Below, in pieces: positions 28,018 to 38,180 of a stretch of 52,407 nucleotides of DNA. The stretch spans positions 380,994 through 433,400 of the forward strand of contig BJOX01000035.1 of the NCBI GenBank assembly GCA_009731375.1. The letters are read 5' to 3'. The DNA comes from Paulinella micropora. Taxonomy: Eukaryota > Cercozoa > Imbricatea > Euglyphida. Each line of letters starts with the position of its first letter. Positions within the stretch are counted from its first letter, which is position 1. The translations under genes were made by a program, and so were the position numbers. Below the pieces are notes generated by a model. The model was not told where the DNA came from. It saw only the letters and a program-made list of their open reading frames with translations, and made no database searches.

Positions 28018-29430
28018 TAGATTAGATAGCTAGATAGACCTCCACTTGCTGGTGAGGTAGAAGCGGCGGAGGCAGCAAGTAAGCAACTCAAAACCCCGTA
28101 ACTCGAGATCGACCTGATCGGCGGTAAAGCTCGGGACAGAAAAATAGCTCGCTCTTCGCACAACCGAGTCATCATTCAGCCAGAAATACTCTCCGGAAAC
28201 AGCCAACTGCAATGGCTTGCCCCGATACAACGAGGTGCAGATCCGGAGCTGTTCAAACGTGAAAGGCAGCCCCCGGCGGGGTCGTAACACAGCGGCTGCA
28301 AACACGGGCGCAGGGTTGGGACTGGTAGTGGACTTGTCGACAAGGCCGACTCGCTGGCGGTCCTCTCTCACTGCTTAGCGCATCTCACAAAGCTTACGCA
28401 CACAGTCCGGTAGACTGTCTGTTGGGCTCCTCATCAGCGCAACCAGAGTGCGTAATGTTCCTTGAAGTGACAGCAGCGTCTCAAGGTGAGAACGTACAGC
28501 GCGCAACACATTTTCAGTGGCCCAAATCAGCAAGGCCAGCTCGTGTGCGTCTGCAAAGAACTGCTCGCACGCCTGCATCAGCTTGTCTTGAGACCACAGC
28601 AAGTACCTCATGTGTCGGAAGTGGTGTCGGCTGACAACAAGACTGGATGCAAGCTGCTCTACTCGATCGCTTTGATACGGGTTGTAATGGACGGCCAACG
28701 CTCCAATATGTCGTAGTAGATTAGCACAATCGAGAGTGTCGCGGCAGTGGAAAAACTCTGCCAAGCTCACCATGCGCGCACTCTGGCTCTTGTTCCGGTA
28801 CAACAAGGGCAGTCCAAAGCGGGTCAGCGACGTAGATGGTCTGTTCTCTTGGTAGACTTGAAACTGCAGCTCGCCCTGGCTGGCCTCCAGCTGGCCGAAG
28901 ACCAGCCAGCGCAGCATATGTGCGAGCTGATCGATGCCCTTGCGGACAAGTTCTTGTGGCCGACAGAACGAGGCATCCAAGCTCGCCCCAGGTGTTGCAA
29001 TCGGTGTTGCAGTTGGAGCACTTGGAGCGTTTGAGGCAGGGCGCGCCGGGCTGGAAGTCGAGAGTTCGCTTAACAGCTCCTGGAGAGACGCGGTGGAGGA
29101 CACACCGTCCTCAAGACTTCTGGGGCTCGAAATGGATAGATCGTCTGGGATCGGCTGAGGAATAATATGAGGAGAGCGCGCAGATACGGGCGACTCTCCT
29201 TCACTTGCCGGGAGGGCATTTCCCCGCTGCTAGCGCTGCCACTCGTGTGACGAGGCCTGTGCCTGAGTCAAGGTGGTCGGAAATAAATCACCAAGTCTCC
29301 TGCCGTGCAGTGAGCGCCCTTGCCGTTCTTGGAATGCAAACCGTGGCCGATTAGCCACATTTAATGCGCCACTTCTGGCTTTGGGAAGGACTGGCACTGC
29401 AATCAGTTCTACATTGGAGAGTATTCTCCC
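27818..29430 (-). CDS. Multi-exon host gene of unknown function next to the virus
   Basis: I do not recognise the family. Exons read right to left: a coding-like stretch 29230-29430; 28398-29226 (276 codons plus one base) with a Ser/Pro-rich start and a helical, Leu/Arg/His-rich body ('[20 protein letters not shown]'); 28040-28370 with '[15 protein letters not shown]'; and a 41-nt microexon at 27818-27858 ('[14 protein letters not shown]'). Phases agree at 28398/28370 and 28040/27858. The first join needs a 27-nt intron (28371-28397, GTAAGC...GCTAAGCAG) whose retention puts a TAA in frame. The join at 29226 is unresolved because an in-frame TAG sits just before it. More exons probably lie to the left (a candidate near 27685-27735), where the virus interrupts. 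It may continue as the gene at 2557-5538. Confidence 0.55.
27859..28037. repeat. (GATA)n intron microsatellite
   Basis: GATA repeats with a GATCGATC interruption fill the intron between the exons ending at 28040 and starting at 27858. Donor (GTCTATCTAG) and acceptor (CATCTAG) on the minus strand lie at the edges of the array. Confidence 0.85.
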
Positions 29431-29737
29431 CACGAGCGCCAGATTCCCAATTTACAGCAGGATATGCGTGCAGATTCATGTCGTTTTTCACTTCTTGTGT
29501 TGAAAATGTTCTTTCGTCTATTAGCAGAGTAACAAGATACAAGAACACCACAGAAAAAAGAAAACACAGATATCAAAAACTTGTATACAGGCAACAACCA
29601 ATTGAAAGTTGGGTCAAAAATTTTGCACCAATTCAAGGCAGTGATACTCACAAACTAGGCAAAACATGATATCCGAGCAAAAACTTTTTGGAGTGTTTCC
29701 TTTTTTCTTCAAGGATAAGTGTGTGCACCAGATCCTC

Positions 29738-29773
<36 letters not shown>

Positions 29774-30188
29774 CTTGCAGGCTGACCAAATTATCATCAT
29801 TCCAAAGAACCCTGCATTGTACTGTCATTGTTTCGGGGGAGGCAGTAGTCGCATAACTGAAGGGTCACTTCTGCCTCCTTCCCCTGTTCTGTTCTCCCTT
29901 TTCCTTTCTTCCTCTCTTTCTTTTTTGTCGTTGTTGTCGTTGTTGTCGTTGTTGTCGTCGTTGTCGTCGTTATTGTCGTTGTTGTCGTTGTTGTCGTTGT
30001 TGTCGTTGTTGTCGTTGTTGTCGTTGTTGTCGTTGTTGTTGTTACTGCTGCTGTTGTTGTTGTTGTTGTTGTTGTAGTAACATATCCCGTGATCCGGGCC
30101 TTGTGGACTGTACCGTAGACCTGTGCGGTCATATCGGACTCCACTCGCCATCTCCATCGCCTCAATGTGGCTGACCTCATACACCTTG
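29431..30188. other. Spacer with poly-A run and (GTTGTC)n array
   Basis: No supported gene. A run of about 29 A lies at 29742-29770, followed by a CT-rich tract and a GTTGTC/GTT array at about 29930-30075. The array abuts the 3' end of the retroelement pol frame and may mark where its integrase and 3' end were lost. Confidence 0.6.
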
Positions 30189-33100
30189 TCAGGTGGACAA
30201 GTCTTCCATCTCCACCGTGGACACCAACGCCGATACTTCTGAATTAAACTCTAGCCTAGAGAGGCTATCAGCGACCACATTTCGCTTTCCCGGTAGATGG
30301 ACCATTGTAAAATCGAAACAAGACAAGAACGCTTGCCACCGCGCCAGCCGTCCCGTCTGTTCATGATTCATCAACCATAACAGGTTATGATGATCAGTTC
30401 TGACAGTAAATTGAGGTCCTCCCCACAAATACTCTCTGAGCCTCTTGAGGGCCCATACTACCGCCAACGCCTCTCTTTGCCTTGTGCAATAGTTTCTCTC
30501 CGCCGCACACAACTTCCTACTAATAAACATGATTGGGCGTAATTTCTTCTCCTCATCCTCTTGTTGTAATACAGCCCCAATCGCAAACTTAGATGCGTCT
30601 GTATCGACTACGAATTGTTTCGTAAAGTCGGGCATCGTTAACACCAGTCCTCCGTCTTTCGGGTCTTTGTAAATGAGATCTTTGAGCGCATGAAACGCTT
30701 GCAAAGCCTCTTCGTCCCACTTCTCAAAGTCTCCAAAATCTATCATTTTCTCCACTTTAGCCCGTGTTGCACCCCAATCGGGTATAAACTGGCTATAGTA
30801 TTGCGCCATCGCAAGGAATGAGTTCAATTCAGTGCGGTTTTTTGGTATCGGTCGATTCATAATCTCCTCCCTCTTCTCTTTGGATATCGAGACTCGATTA
30901 TGGGAGATCTCGTACCCTAAGTATGTCACACTCGTCTTGGCAAGTTGACACTTCTTTAGATTGCACTTCAGGCCAAAAGCTCCGATGCGCCTGAATATAT
31001 CGGACAAATGATCGATATGCTCCTCCATTGTGTTAGAGTATACGATAATGTCATCGATATAGCAAAATGCATATTCTCCCGCCTTCTGTCCCCGCCTTCT
31101 CATAAAGCCACCGTCAGACAAATCATCGTACTGACTGCTCAACATCTTCTGCATCGCCTTCTGGAAAAGTCCTGGGGCTTGCTTGAGGCCCATCGGAAGC
31201 ACTTTCCATTGGTATATTTCCATACCCACCACAAACGCCGTCAGCCATCTGGACTTTTCCTCCAGTGGTATCTGCCAGAAGCCATTCTTAAGGTCAATGA
31301 CCGAATAGAATTTTGCATTCCGCAGTACTCTCCTTCCTTCTTCTAATGTCGGGAGAGGATTTCTCTCTTCCTCCAGCACCTTGTTAACACGAGCATAGTT
31401 AACTGTCAGGCGCCATTCTCCTCCTGGCTTCGGCACTATTCTCGGTTGTGAGACTATTGAGGATGTTGATCTCTCAATAAAGTCCTCATTGAGCAGCTGT
31501 CTTGCTAGCTCCTCCGCTATCTTCGCCTCATGTATACTCAAATTCGCCCTTCGTGGTGCCGGTGACGGCTCCGCACCCGGTATTTTGTAAATAACCGCAG
31601 TGAAATCTTCAGGCTTGACACCACCTGCATGTGGAGGGTCAAAAATTTCCTTGTTCGTCTCTAATTTGGCTTTTAAATGCTCCTTCTCCTTCTCCGTGCC
31701 TACTCCTTCTTCCAATATTTTCCGAGCCGCCGCTTGAAAATCTTCATCAGACATCTGCTTATGTTGCTTGAGGGGTTCTCTGTCCTCCTCCAAGCCTAAG
31801 TCCTCTTCCGAGACATCATCTAGGCCCGTCTTTTCATACGTGACCGTGTCCGGCTCATCATCTTTACCGAGCTCCACCAGCATGTCAATGAGTCTCGCGT
31901 ATTGCAAAGGAGCTTTACGGGTGTAAAAACCATCAAAGCATGTGAATGCTTGCGGTATCAATTTCAACTTGTCGAGGTCTCTGAGCTTCCGCTTGTATGC
32001 ACTGCTCTGCTCACGAGTTCCCATACGACAAGCCACCACTAGCTGTTGCTTGCGAGAGGGTACCGGTATAGGATGATCAATAAGCCGGTCCCTTATTTCC
32101 TGCGCCCATATCGCCTTCTCATTATATGGCAGGATAATAGTATACGGCTTATTATTTTCGAATAAAGTCCGTAAGCATTTCTTCACTTCAGACAGTGAAC
32201 GCGGCCACGTGGGCTCGTCACCCCAGAAATCAGTAATAAAACTTTTAATAGTTTCTGGTGGAGTATCCGGGATTCGCCCCGTTCTCCTTGGTACAAACGC
32301 CTCCCTTTTTTCTTCTCCTACTTTCGCATGGAAACAGTATCCGTTAGTAATATGGACATCTGTTCCTACTCCTTCCGCGAATCTCGCCAACGACGGGCAA
32401 CTTTGTGCGACACATATAATCTCCTCCTTTCGCTTCTCGATTAAGTCATCAATAGACTTTTTGTCCCAATGGCATGTCGGAACTGTCACAGTGCACACTT
32501 GGGATTCCCAATTGTCGGTCCAGGACAGCTCATCCGGTCTTACGACATGGGGGTGAACGTACACCTCAAGTGCCTCATGTGCGATGGCCATCTTTTTGTG
32601 ATCCGTCGCTAGACTCAGCTCATAAGCCTCATAAGAGTCAGTAGCGTTGAAGGGATCGATATCGTTCTTTTCTTCTCTTTTTACTCCATATATCACTCGC
32701 CGTGCGGCGCAATCAATCACAGCCCCCATCGTAGCCAATTGGTCATACGATAGTAATATTGACCCGTGGTAACCGGGGACGACATAAAGGTCCATGCGGT
32801 ATACTCGTGAGGATTTTAATTTAAAGGTCAGTGTGATGATTCCCGTGATGACCGTCCGGCTACCCACTCCCTTCAGAGTGCCAGTCGAATTTTTCATATT
32901 TCCGTCCACCCAGTCCCGGTATTGATTAAAAAACTTCCGGCCGACAATATTAATATTCGCCATCGTATCATTACCAACTTTTAATATTGTCTTCAATGTT
33001 TCACAATAAAGTTCCGTATAACACAGAGCATCGGGCCTGTGTATATTGGCTGCGAGAACAAGAACTTTACGTTCCAAATTTTGGAGTCTTGTCTCTAAGT

Positions 33101-33536
33101 TTTTCAACTCCTCCTTCTTCTCCTCCTGCTTCACCTCATTAACATTTTTATTATTCTGCGGTACTGGTGCGTTTACTATGTGAGCGACATTGTCTTGTGG
33201 TACTTGAGTACACACATTGTCTTTTTGCTCGCCACCCGCCGCGATCGTAGACATTGAGTCTGTTCGTGGTTGTTTGCTTGGCCGAGGCGATACGTCTGCC
33301 ATTGGCCTCCTCGCCTCCATCGCAAGTCTCGCCTTCCTATTTGCATCAGTTATCATTGGTAACCGTGCTGTATGAACGGGTATGAGACTACCTTGGGGCT
33401 GCAGTCTCTGTGTACCCACATCTTTGTTTTCACATAGAGGAAGCGTTGGCCCAGTCTGCACAACAGCATTAGAAAGCACTGTGACTTTAGGGTTAAACTT
33501 CACAGTCTTCTCCTTCCTCTCTTCTTCCCCCTCCAG
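30189..33536 (-). CDS. Retroelement Pol: diverged protease, reverse transcriptase, RNase H
   Basis: Pol lies in the same frame as Gag, directly after Gag's TGA, with no ATG for about 50 codons, so it is probably made by readthrough. A retropepsin-like segment near residue 175 has 'NDTMANINIVG', where DTG would be expected. RT carries 'FYSVIDLKNGFWQIPLEEK', 'LPMGLKQAPGLFQKAM' and the catalytic 'YIDDIIVYS' (near 31055). RNase H has 'VDTDASKFAIGAVL' (near 30605), 'QREALAVVWALKRLREYL' and 'RTDHHNLLWL', then 'NVVADSLSR'. A TGA stops it at 30189-30191, and no HHCC or DDE integrase follows. About 1,104 codons are open from the first alternative start. Confidence 0.9.
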   Translation of the reverse strand: MEGEEERKEKTVKFNPKVTVLSNAVVQTGPTLPLCENKDVGTQRLQPQGSLIPVHTARLPMITDANRKARLAMEARRPMADVSPRPSKQPRTDSMSTIAAGGEQKDNVCTQVPQDNVAHIVNAPVPQNNKNVNEVKQEEKKEELKNLETRLQNLERKVLVLAANIHRPDALCYTELYCETLKTILKVGNDTMANINIVGRKFFNQYRDWVDGNMKNSTGTLKGVGSRTVITGIITLTFKLKSSRVYRMDLYVVPGYHGSILLSYDQLATMGAVIDCAARRVIYGVKREEKNDIDPFNATDSYEAYELSLATDHKKMAIAHEALEVYVHPHVVRPDELSWTDNWESQVCTVTVPTCHWDKKSIDDLIEKRKEEIICVAQSCPSLARFAEGVGTDVHITNGYCFHAKVGEEKREAFVPRRTGRIPDTPPETIKSFITDFWGDEPTWPRSLSEVKKCLRTLFENNKPYTIILPYNEKAIWAQEIRDRLIDHPIPVPSRKQQLVVACRMGTREQSSAYKRKLRDLDKLKLIPQAFTCFDGFYTRKAPLQYARLIDMLVELGKDDEPDTVTYEKTGLDDVSEEDLGLEEDREPLKQHKQMSDEDFQAAARKILEEGVGTEKEKEHLKAKLETNKEIFDPPHAGGVKPEDFTAVIYKIPGAEPSPAPRRANLSIHEAKIAEELARQLLNEDFIERSTSSIVSQPRIVPKPGGEWRLTVNYARVNKVLEEERNPLPTLEEGRRVLRNAKFYSVIDLKNGFWQIPLEEKSRWLTAFVVGMEIYQWKVLPMGLKQAPGLFQKAMQKMLSSQYDDLSDGGFMRRRGQKAGEYAFCYIDDIIVYSNTMEEHIDHLSDIFRRIGAFGLKCNLKKCQLAKTSVTYLGYEISHNRVSISKEKREEIMNRPIPKNRTELNSFLAMAQYYSQFIPDWGATRAKVEKMIDFGDFEKWDEEALQAFHALKDLIYKDPKDGGLVLTMPDFTKQFVVDTDASKFAIGAVLQQEDEEKKLRPIMFISRKLCAAERNYCTRQREALAVVWALKRLREYLWGGPQFTVRTDHHNLLWLMNHEQTGRLARWQAFLSCFDFTMVHLPGKRNVVADSLSRLEFNSEVSALVSTVEMEDLST

Positions 33537-36236
33537 TCATTCCACCACCTCGAAACGATTACCTTGAGTAGTGTCCGGGTAGGATGACGTATCGGTCTCC
33601 GAGGCAGTGTTGTAGGCCTGAGCTCGACCGAAATTCGGGTTGGAGCTTGCCCACGAGCCTCCTCCTCCTCTGGGTGGGGGGGCTGGAGCTCGAACAGCTC
33701 TCCCTCCATAAGGGGTATATCCCCGACCTCCTCCTCTTCCTCTCTGAGGGGTTCCCTGCCACCTCGAGGCTCCTCTCCATGTTCCTCGTCCTCGTCCTCC
33801 TCCTCCTCCTCCTCCTCCTCCTCCTGCTGCTCCTGCTCCTCCTTCTCGTCCTCTTTGAGAGGCCTTTAAGTTCTTTTGTCTCTCCCTTTCCTCCTTCTTC
33901 TCCTTCATCCTCTTCATGTAGGTAATGATTGCCTCTCGTAACTCCTCATCATCACACATATTGGCATACCAACCTTCGTTCACAGCGGCAATCTGAAGCA
34001 TATTGAAAAGGCCCGGTTCCTTGCCTTCCGTCCTGCTCAGAAAATTTGCCCTTGCTGTTGGGTTCTGCCTATCATGATTGAAAGAGCAGTCTCTGTTCTC
34101 CATCTGTGCCTTACACTGCAAGCCCGCGAACCACCTCCAACATGCGGTCTTCAGGTCTGGCTCTCTCTGTCTCTTCCAACCGGCAACTCTGTTTGTGTAC
34201 GTGGCTTGTGCGCCAACAGGTACACCGCCTGCCTGTGCCGTATGTGCCTCCGTGAGCGAGTCCATGTTTGAGCATGCACTCATCACTTCTTGAAACAGTG
34301 CTGACGGAGCAACGCTTTGAACCGTATTTTCGAACACGTGTGTCTCGAGGAAGTTCTTGGACTTCACTGAGCTAAACGTCGAGCATTGTTGTATGAGCTG
34401 AGTAAGCTTACTCGGGTTAACTGTGTGTAACGCCGAAAAGAAATAGAGGATGATCGACTTGCGGCCATAGAATAGCCCATAGGAGGAAACTACCTCCGTA
34501 AGGGTCGCCGCCAAGCCAACAGCACTCCTCAAACTCATCGCCACTGTCTCAAAGATTTCAAATCCTATGAGAGTACCAGTGCAGAGATGCTGGTATCCAT
34601 GAGATTGAAAATATGAAATGAGTGTGGCCACCGCCAGTTCACACTGAGCGTCTAGGCCTGTTGCATTGTTTCTCTTAATCTCCTCCTTCTTTCTCAAAAA
34701 CTTGTACTGTGTCAGATCAAATCCCTCCGAGACTAGAGATTGGTCAAAAACAGTAACAAGGGCCTCGTATTCCTGCGTTTCGTCGCAAGGAAAAGCCTTC
34801 ATGCAGGCATTGATCTCTTTGAGCTTGCTCAAAAGCGAAGCATCAGAGTCTTTGTCTGAGCTCGTCTTGGCATATAGCATGAGACTTGCCACTCCTCCTT
34901 TCTTCCCCTTGAAGGCATTTATGATGTTCTGTCTGTCCTTCTTCTCCGTGTTTGTGACCACCACCGTAGTTGAGCCCGAGGGTGCAGGGGCTGGTGGGGC
35001 AGGAGCTGGTGGGGTCAAATATGTCGGAGGGTGTGTCTTTGCACCACTCACTTTTGCTTTCATTCTTTCCAGTCTCATCGTCTTCTCGAACTCCTCATTC
35101 TCTTTCGCCTTCTTCTTCTCAGATATCACCAGCTTTTGAGCATGAGTGATAAAGGCCACCAATTCAGAAGCAGATCTGAGAAAATTATATTTCTCCACAT
35201 ATTGGTCAACACCTGCTTTGTTGGCGACCGGTGGTGCGTTACTAAGTGATTTAAGGACAGAGTGATCCTTGGTAGGAATCCATCTCTTCCATGCCTCCTT
35301 GTGCAGTAACGCACCCATCAACAGTCTGATCTTGGTCAGAACTCTGTCGGTCTTCTCTAACTCATCAATCACAGGATGAGTTTCTCCTGCTGCCTTAATG
35401 CTTTTTTCCATCTCTGCCTTCCCCTCCTCCAAGGCCTTTATTTCCATTGTAAAAAAATGAAATATGCCACTCGAGTTTTTCGAACCCAGATTGGTCTTCA
35501 TTTTTGTTACATCGACTGCCTCCTGACCAGTCGCGAGGAATCTGGCCGTTGCTCTTGGGTTTGTGTACTGGAGGTAACCCTCACATCGTGGGCCGTATGT
35601 ACGTTCCCAAATCAGGGTTTGAGTGTACACCCCAAAGATAGCATCGAGTAATTCAAGGTGGGTGTGTGTGTCCCCAAACTTGATATGCTGTATCTTCTTT
35701 CTCTCTTCTGGATCAGAGACCAGTTTGCCGAGGAGCTGTGCTGTGTTTGATAATAGGATATAGACATCCTTTTTAGCACGACTTTTCTCTCTTCTTTGAT
35801 CCTGAGGGATCCACACATAGGTATCCTTCTCTACCCCCATCTTGTTATCAAACTCTTCTTTAGTGAGGTCATAGTGGTCTTGCACCCACTGTTGTTCCTC
35901 CACTGTGATCTCCTCTCCATCACTATGAATCAAGTCGATCATTTTTCGTCCTCCTCCTCCCGTGTAGGCAGGTGGTAAGGGATTACCATATGCTCCTCCT
36001 CCTCCCGTCTCTTCTTGTTCAAATCCTCCTTCATCTTCGTCTCCTCCATATCTTCCTTCATCATCCCAGCCCTCTTCTACTCCTCCTCCTACTCCTTCAT
36101 CTCCTCCTCCTCCTTCATTCAATCCTCCTCCTCCTCCTTCATTCAATCCTCTTCCTCCTCCTCCTCCTGCTTCTTCTTCTTCTCTTCTTTGATCTGCCTC
36201 CGAGAATTCACTCACTTCGGCGGTCTCTGTCGACAT
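33537..36236 (-). CDS. Retroelement Gag-like protein
   Basis: The frame is 899 aa from ATG 36236 to TGA 33537-33539. It has a Glu/Gly-rich acidic N-terminus (to about residue 95), a long helical capsid-like middle, an Ala/Pro linker, and near residue 710 a CCCH-type finger 'CWRWFAGLQCKAQ...CSFNH' (C-x8-C-x8-C-x3-H) in place of the usual CCHC knuckle. An Arg/Gly-rich (RGG) tail follows, presumably RNA-binding. The TGA is followed by CTG GAG in phase with Pol. Both frames are uninterrupted, so the element is young or still selected. Confidence 0.8.
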   Translation of the reverse strand: MSTETAEVSEFSEADQRREEEEAGGGGGRGLNEGGGGGLNEGGGGDEGVGGGVEEGWDDEGRYGGDEDEGGFEQEETGGGGAYGNPLPPAYTGGGGRKMIDLIHSDGEEITVEEQQWVQDHYDLTKEEFDNKMGVEKDTYVWIPQDQRREKSRAKKDVYILLSNTAQLLGKLVSDPEERKKIQHIKFGDTHTHLELLDAIFGVYTQTLIWERTYGPRCEGYLQYTNPRATARFLATGQEAVDVTKMKTNLGSKNSSGIFHFFTMEIKALEEGKAEMEKSIKAAGETHPVIDELEKTDRVLTKIRLLMGALLHKEAWKRWIPTKDHSVLKSLSNAPPVANKAGVDQYVEKYNFLRSASELVAFITHAQKLVISEKKKAKENEEFEKTMRLERMKAKVSGAKTHPPTYLTPPAPAPPAPAPSGSTTVVVTNTEKKDRQNIINAFKGKKGGVASLMLYAKTSSDKDSDASLLSKLKEINACMKAFPCDETQEYEALVTVFDQSLVSEGFDLTQYKFLRKKEEIKRNNATGLDAQCELAVATLISYFQSHGYQHLCTGTLIGFEIFETVAMSLRSAVGLAATLTEVVSSYGLFYGRKSIILYFFSALHTVNPSKLTQLIQQCSTFSSVKSKNFLETHVFENTVQSVAPSALFQEVMSACSNMDSLTEAHTAQAGGVPVGAQATYTNRVAGWKRQREPDLKTACWRWFAGLQCKAQMENRDCSFNHDRQNPTARANFLSRTEGKEPGLFNMLQIAAVNEGWYANMCDDEELREAIITYMKRMKEKKEERERQKNLKASQRGREGGAGAAGGGGGGGGGGRGRGTWRGASRWQGTPQRGRGGGRGYTPYGGRAVRAPAPPPRGGGGSWASSNPNFGRAQAYNTASETDTSSYPDTTQGNRFEVVE

Positions 36237-37333
36237 GATGTCGTAGTAGTGATCAACAGGAGGACAGTGTCAGCTCCTATGTTTGGTTTTTGTTCGTTTG
36301 TGTTCTGTTCCTCCTTCAGTCGATTGACTAGTGAAGAGAGAAACTAATAGAGAGGGTAGGATAAGATTCCCTGTCCTCTATGAAACACTGTTTGTATGTT
36401 TGTTTTTGTTTGAGAAAAATAGTCTTTGAGACTTTCTCCGATTTCTTGTTCTCCTTACTCAGATTACTTTCTCCTCCTTCTTTTCTATATTGTATCTAGT
36501 ATGAGGCACTTGGACCTACACACAGATAGTAATAGAGAAGCTAGAAAAGCTCTCCTTGAGAAGTCGACAGTCGGTCGGATAGGTTCTCAGACCTACCTTT
36601 AGAAAACGATCAGAGAGTTGCAAAAATACTCTGACGTATGTGTGAGATAATGCAGATAAATGCACAAACTAGAAGGGTAGAGTGTTGCGCTCCTGTCCCT
36701 ATGCTTGTTTGTGTTTTGTGTGTGTTCCTTCACTCTTCTGTCCACCTCCTTCTTCTTGGTCTCTGTGTGAGAACAGCGGCAAGAACGACAGAGAGTTTGT
36801 ATCTGATGTCTCCTTGTGAGCACACAGATACTGATTGTGCTAGAGGGTACGAGACATCTGCTTGAGACAAATCAAATTATTTGTTTTGTGAAAGAGTTAT
36901 GAGGCCCGAGCTGTGTTGAAGTATTTGTTTTCGTCTGACGTCCCCGTGTGAGACAGGTCAGTGAAAATTCACTCTGTTGCCTGTGTTACCAGGCAAAGCA
37001 GAAAGAAATCACCCTAGTGATGTGGACTCCAAATGTAATGCCCCCAACGATGGCTAGTAAAAAGTCGGTAATACAACCAAACACAGTCCTCAAAAGATGA
37101 GAACGATGTCTCCGAGCGTTATATATTAGCTTAGTGAAGCAAAAAAGGAAAACTGCAACAGACCAGGATTAAAATGGTATCAGGTCCAATCCGGACAAAT
37201 AACACTGAAAAACAAGCTGGTGCACCTCAGTGTCACCAGGAAAAGGTACTTTTTACCTGCTATCCGGGGGGTGATGCATACAGGTTGTTGGGCCGGACTT
37301 GAAATCTAAATTGCTTTGGGTTTCGATGAAAAT
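36237..37333. other. Retroelement leader and candidate 5' LTR
   Basis: No protein gene is supported. On the minus strand this precedes Gag. The plus strand contains recurring segments such as GTGTGAGAACAG (36766-36777), TTGTGAGCACACAG and CGTGTGAGACAG (36944-36955), probably structured leader RNA. The candidate primer-binding site is at 37023-37031. Sequence to the right of 37033 could be LTR, but no second copy exists to confirm it. Confidence 0.4.
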
Positions 37334-38042
37334 GACTGGGAACGGAACAGTTATTAATAGTTATTGAGTTTTTGCGTGAATCCTTCCTTTTGTCCACAAA
37401 TTTATTGTAACGCGTGTTTCACGGGAAATAGGGGGAAAAGGTAATGTGAATATGAAAAATGAAAATAGCTAAAAACAACTTTGAACTGATCGTTTGAATT
37501 CATTTCTGAACGAAATCGAAAACTATTAGTGAAGTCTAAACATACTGCAGAGGAGAATCTAATGAACCAGTCAAAAAAAGTTTTCAACGGTAAAGTTTTT
37601 AGCCATTCGTTAAGAATCATTGCGCAGTCTGATAGTTCACAGTGATCGTACTTTGCAACAAAAGTCTGCAAACAACTAGAAATCTGCATAAATAAACGTA
37701 GTGACCTCTCAGCTATTTACTGATATTTCACCTACTCTCTAGAGGTAGAACTTAATGCACCCATAGAGACTTTTAATAAGAGTTCGTTGTGTATTTATCC
37801 CTTGCGGTTATAATGATTCCAAACTCACAGTTTCTACGACACTTCTGAAAAAATTTAATATTCGGTTTACCAGCCAGTAATTTATATCAATTTACGTATT
37901 AATAAGTATATACCAGGCTATGCCTTAATATTATTAAAATATTAATATACTAATAATTAACTAGGATTTGCCACAGTTCCTATTTCAGGTGACAAAAAAG
38001 CTCTAAATATATCAATATTAATACATCTTAGAATGCCCTATC

Positions 38043-38079
<37 letters not shown>

Positions 38080-38143
38080 GGNNNNNNNNNNNNNNNNNNN
38101 NNNNNNNNNNNNNNNNNNNNNNNNNNNNNNNNNNNNNNNNNNN

Positions 38144-38180
<37 letters not shown>

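Larger units (their letters stand above)
30189..37033 (-). mobile_element. Ty3-like retroelement, apparently lacking integrase and 3' end
   Basis: Gag and Pol frames are long and intact on the minus strand, with RT and RNase H in Ty3/gypsy order and style. A candidate primer-binding site (minus strand TGGAGTCCA, 37023-37031) follows a possible LTR end 'CATTACA' at 37034-37040. No matching second LTR copy was found on the left, and no integrase follows RNase H. The outer borders are therefore uncertain. Confidence 0.75.

Noticed and set aside
29797-30184. Thr- or Asn/Asp-rich frames on the minus strand
   Set aside because: Produced by the GTTGTC array; no upstream coding continuity with Pol, which is in another frame and ends at 30189.
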